Program-made: the position numbers and the translations under genes
Notes under the pieces: model-generated
Database searches by the model: none
What the model was told of the DNA's origin: nothing
Seen by the model: the letters and a program-made list of their open reading frames with translations, nothing else
In this document: piece by piece, positions 55,028 to 64,000 of the stretch
Numbering within the stretch: position 1 is the stretch's first letter
How the letters are laid out: every line of letters starts with the position of its first letter
DNA from: Cryptomeria japonica
Lineage: Eukaryota > Streptophyta > Pinopsida > Cupressales > Cupressaceae
Direction of reading: 5' to 3'
NCBI RefSeq assembly: GCF_030272615.1
Contig: NC_081408.1
Span: 400,735,889-400,799,888, forward strand
Length of the DNA stretch: 64,000 nt

Positions 55028-57828
55028 TCAATCAAGAGTCTTTGGGGTACTTCTATATTGTTCATCACTTATGATTTGTCTGACATCTTTGGGGAGTCCG
55101 CTCTCACCCATCCACGTGGTAATTGTCTCATTTTTAACCGCCACATTGGCAACCCAATCAACAGAACAGTTGGCCTCCCAATAGATATGGGAGATATGAC
55201 ATTTTTTAAAGGTTCTAATGATGTCAATAGCAGAATTGATTATGTTGTGAATTGACCATGAGGGTTTTGAAGTCCCATTGAGGCACTTTATTATATTATT
55301 TGAGTCCCCTTCTATCCATAGATAGGGGCAATTCCATTTTTTGGCTAGGATAATGCCTTGAAGAGCTGCCATAGCTTCCACTTTATGATTGGTTTGGGTT
55401 CCAATAGGGACAACAATCATCTCTTTGCAGATTCCTCTATGATCTCTAAGAATAGCTCCATAGCTTGAAGGACCTGGGTTACCTTTGGCTACACCATCAA
55501 AATTGATTTTGAGCTAGCCTTGAGGAGGGGTTTGCCATTTAGCTTCAAGCCTTTTATTGTAGTTGAGATTAGGACCATCGGTGATCTTCATATTCCAAGC
55601 CCTTAAGATATTTGACTCCAAGGAGTTATTTGAGTAACAAGAACCCTCCATGATTCCCATATTTTCCTGTATAGCCCTTTGAATTTTCTGGAAAATAGTA
55701 TCTTGATTTAGGGAGACATCCCTGAAGATTCGGTTGTTTCTTTCTTTCCAAAGACCCCACAAAATGTGAGGAAGAGAGAGCTACCACATACATCTCAAAA
55801 AAGAGTTAGTCCATTGAATTTGCCAGGAGGAGAACAAATCTTTGATGTTACTAGGAAACACCCAAGCTAAACTAAAGCTCTTGAGGAAACTTTCCCAAAC
55901 AGAAGCTGAGAAGGAACAGTGGAGGGCAAGGTGGTCCACAAACTCTTCCTCTTGAAAGCACAACACACACCTATTTGGAAGGGAAAAACATTTGCCTTTT
56001 AGGTTGTCAACGGTAAGGATCTTATTTTGGAGGATAGTCCAGAAGAAAAAATTGATTTTGGGAGTGAGACCTTTTATCCATGCTTTAGACTAGAAAGGAT
56101 TTATAGGAGGGGGGGAGGGGAAAGGACACAATACATCGAAGACACAGTTAAAGTACCTTTGTGATCATGTTTCCAAATCAGGGAATCCTCTTCATTATTC
56201 AGCCATATAGCAGACAAATGGGTCTTGAGCTTAGAAAGGCTAGGGTGGATACTATCAATGTTCTGTCAATTGTTCCCATCCTAGTAATCTGCCACTAAGG
56301 AGCCAAAAGAGCCAATACAGGAAGGGGCATGGGAGGCCCATTCATGCGAGTCCATTAGGGGTTTATCAAAAAGCCAGGGATCCTCCCAGAATCTAACTTT
56401 TCTGCCATTTCCAAGTTTCCATATCACTCCTTTAGCAATCACATCTTTACATTTAGAAACATGGTTCCAAATATGGGATCCATTTATGCTGAAATCCGAA
56501 TTAAGAAAAGAAGAGAGAGAAGAAGAGAGAAGAAAGTACTTACTTCTCCAAATTTTGTACCATTCAGAATCAGAATGGAACCATCTCCAAGCTTGTTTGG
56601 ACAAGAGAGCTTCATTTAAAGTATGAATCCTCCTGAGACCCAGACCACCTTTGCTTTTCGGCCTACAGACCTGATCCCAAGACACCAAGGACATTCTTTG
56701 CTTTTCCTCAACCCTAGACCATAGGAATCTTCTTTGAATTTTCTCAATTGCTTTAGCATACTTGACTGGAATTTTGAAGAGACTAAGAGCATAAATAGGA
56801 ATACTTTGAAGAGTAGCCTTAAGGAGTAGGAGCTTACCAGCTTGACTTAAGAGGGCCCCTTTCCAACCTACAAGTTTTTTGTGAAATTTGTCAACTAGAG
56901 AACTCCAGAAGGAATCGGGAGGGGAAATCCCCATGGGGAGTCAAAGGTAGGTAGTAGGAAGGTCAGCAATCTTACACTCCAGAATTTTGCTGATCCTCTG
57001 TTGTCTTCTCTCTAGAGTATTAATGAAAAAGACATCACTTTTGGCCTAGTTAATAAGCTGCCTCGTAGCAGAGGCAAATTTACACAGGGTACTCTTCAGT
57101 ACTTTAGCTTCTAAGATACTTGATTCCCCCATAATAAATGTGTCATCAACAAACTGCTGGTGGGAATAGATAAGGTCAACAGAAGAAGGTTGGAGGCCCT
57201 TAAAGGACCTTTGCTGCACCAAATTTTCCATGGTCCGACCAAAGCATTTTGCCAAAATTATGAAAAGGATGGGGGAGATAGGATCTCCTTTCCTAAGACC
57301 TCTCGATGCTTGGAAAATAGTAGAAGGAGAACCATTGACAAGAACAACAAAAGATGCAGAGGTAGTAAGTTGGGAGAAAAGATCCACAACTCTAGGGGCA
57401 AACCCAAAAGAAGTGAGAAGTTTCTGAAGAAGAGACCAGTCAACCCTATCATAGGCTTTGGATAGGTCAAGCTTAAGGATGAGATCCTGCTTCTTAGCTC
57501 TAACAAGAGAGTGAATGTTCTCATGAACTGTAATAATGGAATCAAGAATTTTTCTTCCAGGAAGAAACCCATTTTGCTGGTGTTTAATTAAGGCAGGAAG
57601 GATAGACAAAACTCTAGTAGTCAGGACCTTAGAAATAATCTTGTAAAAGGAGTTGCAGAGGCTAATGGGTCTGAATTTGTCCAAAGAGTCAGCACCTTGA
57701 ATATTGGGGATAAGAGCAATAAAAGTACCATTGATTTCTTTCAAGAGTTTTCTAGCCCCAAAGAATTCCTTAACCCCATTGGCAACATCAGTACCAATAA
57801 TATCCAGTTTGTTAACAAAAGTGCTAAT
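55028..57828 (-). pseudogene. 5'-truncated LINE: reverse transcriptase, zinc-knuckle region and RNase H
   Basis: On the minus strand a non-LTR (L1-type) RT runs from 57828 to about 56281. ORF 57744-57046 has GTFIALIPNIQGADSLDKFRPISL, QNGFLPGRKILDSI, LKLDLSKAYDRVDW, RGLRKGDPISPILF and the catalytic QQFVDDTF (FVDD, residues 198-201). ORF 56934-56281 continues the thumb (KLVGWKGALLSQAGKLLLLK, IQRRFLWSR, WDQVCRPKSKGGLGLR). A zinc region with CVLCFQEEEFVDHLALHC (about 55975-55920) and an RNase H (FDGVAKGNPGPSSYGAILRD near 55495-55440, then IEGDSNNIIKCLNG, VDWVANVAV) complete it. The endonuclease and ORF1 are absent, so it is 5'-truncated at about 57828. Several stops are present. Confidence 0.9.
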
Positions 57829-59289
57829 TAGTAGTTATGTGCTGAAAAGCCACGATGCTTGGTGACAATGTATACCCTCATATAAATGAGGGAACTTTTG
57901 TAACAATAAGGATCATTAGAGAAGAAGTAGAATATAGCCTCAGGCTTACTATTGTACCATTTTGCGAACATACATAATATAATTAGTCATCTTTCCTTTG
58001 TGTATATGCTGTGGATTACTGCATCTTTTTGTAGGCAGTTGCTTGTGATATTATCTAAAGGAGATAAGGTTACTTGTGTTCTTCCAGTAAAACTCTGTGT
58101 TTCATATTGTGGATTTGAATAAAAGATTTACTTGCGAATATAGTTTTGTATATAGTGCGCCTGCATATTATCTCAACCATGGTGCACCTGCATATGTATA
58201 TAGTTTTGTTTATAGGTGGGAAGCTCGAGGTTCAATGTCAAACTTGGTTGCTCTGATACTACATGTAATATTCCACATCTGGCATACACTTGAGCCAACT
58301 AACTCACTGGTTTACTAACCAACTATCTAGCGAACTGCTTAATGTCTACTAAGAATAACGGTCATAAATGACCATCATAAGAAAATTAACATACACTTGA
58401 GTCAGTTGATTCATTGGTTACTGAACTTCTAAGTTTAGCTGATCCAATTCGTTACATAGCAGTCTCATGTCTACTAACATTAACGGTTTACAAGGACCTT
58501 CATAGGGTTGTGACATAACCTAACAAGCCAACTTCTACAAATCCCCTATCTGTAACAAGCTTCAACTATCATCATGGAATTAAACCTAATACAACATTGG
58601 TTCCCTTATTTAGCTAAATTAACACATCATATTATGACTCAACAAAAATACGGTTCTAATATTTTTTTTTGTCTTTCTATATTCCCAAAAGTATACATCT
58701 AATTGATGATAAGAATCCTTCTTCAGGTCTTGCAACCATGGAGACTGGTTATAATCTAATTATAACCAATGTGCATTGATTCCAAGATGAACCATATTTG
58801 GTTGAACTATGAGTTAAGAGTGGAAAACAAATAAACATAGAAAACAAATAAACATACAATAGCTACAAATTATAGCAAGGTATTGTGACTATAAGATAGA
58901 AACCATCCTAGGAGCCTCCAATATATCAAAAGTTGAGAAAGTAGCAAGCTTACTATACAAAGACAGTGATCACTATAAAGTTGTAGTCAAGTTCAAAGCA
59001 TTGACTTGTGGGAACAAAGGGTTTCATATGGGGATAGAGCAGTCTCATGAAATATCATGACGGTCATAATCATAATCTAAAGAGTAGTCAAATCTTCAAG
59101 ATAGATTGGTGATAGTACAGTCATTCTGTTGAGCATCAAATCTGAATTAAGTAAAATATCTTGATTTGAGAAATTAAATCATAGAAGCCATCTCTCTTTG
59201 GAAGAAATCATCATTTTTATTGATACCATAATAACCCATAAGTTATCAAACAAGTCTAAAAGCATTCTATCGAAGTATCTAAGATTCAA
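57829..59289. other. Non-coding interval between LINE and the copy B upstream block
   Basis: No gene is visible. Near the left end a TATA-like TATAAATGAGGGAACTTTTG (57881-57900) sits inside a small hairpin (CCCTCAT/ATGAGGG, 57875-57892), which may belong to an LTR fragment. A duplicated segment of about 110 bp lies at 58265-58375 and 58390-58505 (shared words ACATACACTTGAG, ATGTCTACTAA and AACGGT). The rest is AT-rich without further structure that I could see. Confidence 0.5.
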
Positions 59290-60820
59290 ACAGTATTGAT
59301 GAGATGCAGCGATGTCCTATTGATATAAAAGGGGCATCGAAGAAAGAAAATGCCGATCAACTTCAGAAAGGACTCATCGAAGACAATAACTCCATCAATA
59401 AAAGATTTTGAGGAAAGTGGAGATGGTTCTCATCGACAAGAAAAGGTCTTCAAGGATATAACACTATTAGTGCAAAAAGACTCACCGAAAGAGATGGTCC
59501 TATTTATCAGGCCCTGTAAGTGTCATGCAACTCTTTGTTGATCCAACGACCTGCATTGATTCGTAGCCAGGAGATGCTCGTGGTTTACCTATTGCAAAGC
59601 AGCGAAAAGATGGTAGGCCCGAGCGAGGTGGTCAATAGAAGGAATAAAAGTAGTGCAAGTCCCTGAGATCTAACGACCCGCGTTATTTCATGGGATGAAG
59701 ATGATCGCGAGTTACCTATCGCAAAATGGTGAAAAGAAAAGTGGGTCCATGCGGTAGTAAAGCTAAAGTTAAAGACTGATCATTTCTCTTTTGATCGAAT
59801 GGATCGCGTGGTTTCGTAGGATGAAGATGATCGAGTTTTACCCTCCGTGAAATAGCGAAAAGTGGCGGGTCCTAGAAGAAGGCAAGTTTTCCAAAGAGTA
59901 AAGAGTGGTTGGTTCAGATAATGATGAACGACCCACGTTGATTCGTGGCCAAAAGGTGCTCAAGATTTAGCCTTCGTGAAGTAGCGAAATGACATGGCAG
60001 TCCAGTTAGTGGTCCAGGTGGTTTAGGTGGCAAATCAGAAAGTCACAAGTGGCCTCGAGGTTAAGTAAATCAAAGAATAATCGTAGCGACTAGGTGGTGG
60101 GCCCAATAGATAGATTGAATCATACTGCTAATGAAGAGGTGACCTATCAGGAAGAGGTGGCAGTTTAGAAGTGGATCCCATGGAAGTTTTTTGGCAAGTA
60201 AGAAGTTGCCACGTCGGTTTCTTAGGAGATCAAATTCCAGGGTGGATAGTCCTGAATTAGAGGGCCCACATCTGCCGGATTTAAGTTGTTAAAGAGCGGG
60301 TATCTCGAGGAGGATCCAATGATGGGTGCTATTTCGTAGCCCGAAGGAGCAGGACAGTTACCGTTCATGAAACAATGAAGACTGTTAGCCTTAACCGCTT
60401 GGTGCACGTTTAGTGAGGTAAACTGTCAGGTTAGGACATGATAAAGACCAATCAAGTTTTATCTGATCGGACGACTAGCGTGGTTTTGTTGGGTTAAAGT
60501 GCATGATGGTTACTGTTCATGAAATAGCGAAAGGAATTTTAGCCCATTGCCGGATGAGGAAAAGTCAAAAGGTAAAAGCAGTGCAAGCTCTATCTAATCG
60601 CACGGTTGGCGTGACTTTGCTAAATGAACATGCAAGGGTTTTATGCTCTGTGAAATAGCAAAAGAGCGAAAAGAGAAAATACTCTGGATAGTTTTGACCC
60701 GTTGGAGCCAAATTTTCAAATTCTTTCATGAATTCAATTCTGAAGGGACGACCAAAGCATGCAACATTAAGGGATGACCGAAGCATGCGGTGTTAATGTC
60801 GCAGTTAAGAAGCCCAATTG
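59290..60820 (+). repeat. Upstream block of copy B with about 128-bp degenerate tandem repeats
   Basis: The left part (59290-59510) matches the block upstream of copy A. From about 59540 units start at about 59540, 59667, 59793 and 59923, with decayed ones near 60050 and 60183, then 60313, 60464 and 60596. Each contains a GATC.AACGACC(C)GCGT-like head, TTCGT(A/G)G, and a (C/G)TGAAATAGCGAAAAG-like anchor about 60 bp later. Spacing is mostly 126-132 bp. The array ends about 130 bp before a TATA-like box. Confidence 0.75.
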
Positions 60821-60821
60821 C

Positions 60822-60830
60822 CATATATAC
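60822..60830 (+). promoter_or_regulatory. TATA-like box upstream of copy B
   Basis: CATATATAC stands about 195 bp before the ATG at 61026 and directly downstream of the repeat array. It is the only good TATA match in this interval, consistent with a promoter, but no start site is known. Confidence 0.5.
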
Positions 60831-61025
60831 TCTCTCATCAATTGAATGAAGGTATCATTTCAAAGAAGTTGTTGCAGAGAAAGTTGGTGCAGAGTAGAAT
60901 TCTTCAAGCCTAAATCAGGTTTTCTTGTTCTTTGCTTACCCATTGCTTGAAAATTGTTGAATTATGGTTTTGTTCTGTTAAAGAACTGCTTTGATTGATA
61001 ATTGGCATAGTTGCATACTTTCAAA

Positions 61026-63553
61026 ATGGCACCCAAATGGGAATTGATAGGAAAGGTGAACTATCAGGACAGAAACATCTGTGATGACTTTCTAGAGCAG
61101 TTAACCATGTCAACTAATGTCGGGGCTAGGGCCAAAGAGTTAGTACCAAAAAACCCTCGTTTGAAAATTGGGGATGGCCTGTATGACAAAGGAAATTGGT
61201 TAAGGGACCCTGAAATAGGGATATCAGGTCTAATTTTTATTAAAGTTGGTTTTGGTCAAAGACATGCCCCCACCCCTTTGAATAGCATCTGGGAACTAGA
61301 TGTGGGGAAGCTTGTGGTCCCTGGCGTGTTCATGGATGTAAATTTGTTGGCCCTGATTGCACAGAATTATGACCTTGCTGCTAGATGTATCAGAAATATA
61401 AAGGGATCAACCCTAGTTGAAATCAAAGATGATGAGTTTAGAAATGTTTTCAAGCTTAGTGAAGCTTCAAATTATCTTGAGCCTATTGATTTTAAAGCAT
61501 TAGCTCAAGTCTAAAATGCACAAAGAGATTATCTTAAGAGTGACCCATTGAGAGAATTCTTTGTTAAAATAGGAGGGTTAACAGTTGTAGGCCCCAGTAC
61601 AATGGAGCCATTTTCCCTGAATTTGTTTACTTTAAGAGCTAAGGGTATGTATTGGACACTGTGTCAGATCTTTGGAGAAGATGCTGAGAAACATATGACA
61701 ACTCATTATATGCTGATGATTGTCCAAATTCTAAACCCTTCCCTGGCAATAACATTTGATTTTGCCCCATACCTCACTGATGCTATTCATGCAGGACTTG
61801 TAGGGATTAAAAATGGTAAGGTGGATTGGCCATTTGGATGGTACTCTTTGTTAATGCACATGTTTTTGTTCAAAGGTGCTGATTATTTTGCAAAAGATAT
61901 GGATTTGGTCAAGGTTAAAGATAAAGAGGAGATGCCTATGCAACTTTGGAGCACTGTTCTATCTTGGGATAGAGAGGATGCTAGTTTTCTAAAGTTTGAT
62001 AGATGCTTTGCATCTAAGATTAGAGTTCTTTTATGTGCAGAAAACCCTAGGATTCCTAAGGCTATTTTGGAATTCCTTAGGCCTAAAGAGTTTGCAAAAG
62101 CTATCAAGATTGTTCACAACTGGGGAGACATGTATTTGTACCCTATTTCTACTATTTTCAGAGTATATGGCTTTAGAGGAACCCCCTATCTACTGCCCTA
62201 TCAGGTCCCATTGAAGATAGGGATTGCAGAAGTGTTGAGACAGATTGGAGGAGTACAAGAGGCCGAGCTGACCAATAGGGGTAAAGGGACCATTTTCCCA
62301 ACTATTACCATGGCCCATCATTTTGTAATTACCAAAAGTGGTTGGAAATACTTTGAAGAATTCTTTAAGCCATATATGTTGTCAACTGCAGTTTCAAGGT
62401 GTGCAAACCCTGAGGATTTCTTCAATGGCATGTTCAGAAAGAGGGCAGTATGTAAAAGTAGGCCTCACCAAATTCAATTTCCTGAAGATTTAATTATAAA
62501 TGAATTCATCTTAGACGAGCAGGAATTAAGAAAGTAGAAGTGGGTTGCATACAAAAGAGGACTTGATTTTATTCATCAATTTGATTCTAGCTATGACCCT
62601 CTTTCTAGTTTTACCCCTTTTGAAGAGAAGGTTAAATTCTTAATTCTTTATTTTGAAGACCTAATGCAAATCCTGAAAGAAAAAAGGGAGGCTATAATGC
62701 AAAATGATCCTGATAGGGCTAAATTGGTCTTAGCTAAACCTACCTTTGCTAAGGCTATCCCACCTGGTAATTATATGATGCATAAAAAATCTAAATATAC
62801 TATGATGATGCCAGTGACAAGTGATCCTTCCACTTCAAGAGGAAAAAGGGCCATTGAAGATGTCATTGATATTCAAGATTCCCCTAAAAGGCAAAGAGTA
62901 GGGAAGGAGGTTGAAGCTAATGAGCCTCAATACTCTCCATCTCAATCCCCTATTCACATAGGAGATGAGCAAGCAGTGGCTGAACAATTGCTATAGTTAG
63001 GGAGTCTCGGTGAAATTGCATACACCTATGATGAGAACCAAGAGGGAATGCCAAAAGAGCCACCTAGTGCTGAAATGAATATAACTGATGGTGAGCTAAA
63101 GGGAAAGGAATTAGACCTCACTGTCAAACAAGCTAGTGAAGAGTTTCTAGCTGACAACAATTATTTCACAACAGGGGCTTTCATGCAATTTGTATGGAAA
63201 CAAAACATTGAACAATTCAAGGCTAGATGTGAAAAGAGAATGACTGAGCAGCCTCACAAAGATACAAATTCAGTGGAAGAAGAGGTTAAACAAGAAATGA
63301 TGGCTAAATTCAAAGCTATCACTCCTAAAGCTGGAAGAGAGATGGTGTCAAAGGCTGGTGTTCTAATCCTCCCTGAATGGGATATAGTAGATGCATTGGT
63401 TCTTGAAGCCGTTAGAAAAGAAACCAAGCCAATGAAGGGAGTGACATTTAGCAAAGATAATGCTTCTTTGGTCATGTGGTCCCTCAAGAGGGATGAAAGT
63501 AGAAGAAGGAAAGATACCTCGGGATCTAATCTTCTAGGAGGTATGATAGTACA
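61026..63553 (+). pseudogene. Unknown long-ORF family, copy B
   Basis: I do not recognise this gene. The reading starts at ATG 61026 (MAPKWELIGKVNYQDRNIC) and stays in one frame for about 843 codons with only three stops (61512, 62535, 62994), no frameshift and no intron. The N-terminal 500 residues align with copy A (GKLVVPGVFMDVNLLALIAQNY, ILEFLRPKEFAKAIKIVHNW, FRVYGFRGTPYLLP). Residues 545-660 are spacer with a basic stretch (SPKRQRVGKEVE), and residues 675 on include MAKFKAITPKAGREMVSK, matching the copy A C-terminal part. The frame is still open when the LTR at 63554 cuts it, so the 3' end including any coiled coil is missing. Function unknown; no catalytic motif is evident. Confidence 0.75.
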
Positions 63554-64000
63554 TGTAATACCCTGAAATTGGTCATCTAAACCATGGGCCCCTAATCTCG
63601 ACAAAATCACCAAGGTCCTAGCCAAAGGAGATTAAATTCATCTTGAGCACATTATTAATTCTTTAATTATAAAAAATCACATGGCAAATCAACCACTCAA
63701 CATTAATTAAATATTGATTTAATTAATTGAATCATTTCCAAGAATATCATTTTGATCAATTATCCCATTTTAATTTATTAAATATCCTTGCATATTTAAT
63801 TAATTAATAAATTTGCCATTCAATCATGCAAAAAGGATTAATTTATTACAAAGAGTTGAATTGAAACAAAACAAAAATCAAAAAAAGAATTGAAATAAGA
63901 GAGAAATCAAACTTGAGATATTATTTCTTTTTCTAAATTTAGAACTTGAAATCATAAAAGCAATTTAATTGAATTATGGAATTATTCTCTAAAATTGGAA
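63554..64000 (+). repeat. LTR (TGTAATACCC family), runs off the window
   Basis: TGTAATACCCTGAAATTGG starts at 63554 and the following 440 bp match the minus strand of 21305-20860 (CCATGGGCCCCTAATCTCG, AAGGTCCTAGCCAAAGGAG, TGAGCAC, AATTAATTAA tracts). GTACA precedes it. The right end is outside the window, so it could be a 5' LTR or a solo LTR. It interrupts copy B. Confidence 0.8.

Noticed and set aside
57875-57900. Promoter of a host gene at the TATAAAT site
   Set aside because: No coding sequence follows for more than 3 kb on this strand, and the sequence around it resembles a retrotransposon LTR more than a gene promoter.
59540-60700. CRISPR-like array
   Set aside because: Units are about 128 bp, diverged throughout and not separated by unique spacers between conserved short repeats; the genome is a plant genome.

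Overview
The window looks like intergenic DNA from a large, repeat-bloated vascular-plant nuclear genome. I infer a gymnosperm-like (conifer) source, but no host marker proves it. It is AT-rich and densely packed with decayed LTR retrotransposons, one LINE and a SINE, many inserted into one another. I recognised no ordinary host gene, tRNA, rRNA or CRISPR array. Almost every reading frame is a broken piece of gag, protease (PR), integrase (INT), reverse transcriptase (RT) or RNase H (RNH).

Layout, left part. A plus-strand Ty3/Gypsy pol of Tat type (1-7607) is split by a 4.5-kb insert (1283-5775). That insert is related to the sequence at about 22.1-26.6 kb and looks like a very long LTR plus the start of a minus-strand gag. 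A complete but dead plus-strand Ty1/Copia element (copia 1, 9357-17143, target-site duplication GAGAC) follows. It has lost most of its integrase and carries a solo LTR (13138-14546) in its RT. Next come minus-strand Gypsy gag and protease remnants (18272-22212) with another solo LTR (20147-21305), and then the second long-LTR-like copy.

Layout, middle. A second, different minus-strand Gypsy element (26957-34222) has the visible order gag, PR, extra RNase H, RT, RNase H, INT. The extra RNase H lies before RT, whereas in the 1-7607 element it lies after the normal RNase H. Copia 2 (from 34245, plus strand, a relative of copia 1) sits in the 5' part of this element. Copia 2 holds a 1.6-kb LTR-like insert in gag and a full-length minus-strand copia 3 (39571-47025, perfect duplication AATAG). 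Copia 2 stops abruptly at 48679.

Layout, right part. The most unusual material is here. Two diverged copies of a long reading frame that I cannot assign to any family (copy A 49805-52950, copy B 61026-63553) share an upstream non-coding block. Copy A has a long perfect hairpin in that block. Copy B has an array of about 128-bp degenerate repeats ending just before a TATA-like site. Between the two copies lie a minus-strand intron-less gene-like insert of about 2 kb, flanked by an exact 20-bp direct repeat and encoding a nearly intact protein of about 590-610 residues, and a truncated minus-strand LINE (55028-57828). Copy B is cut by an LTR (63554 to window end) of the same family as the solo LTR at 20147-21305.

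The genes do not form a pathway. The window records successive insertions: Gypsy bodies first, then copia 1 and 2, then copia 3 and its solo LTR, with the unknown A/B family and a retrocopy-like insert added on the right.
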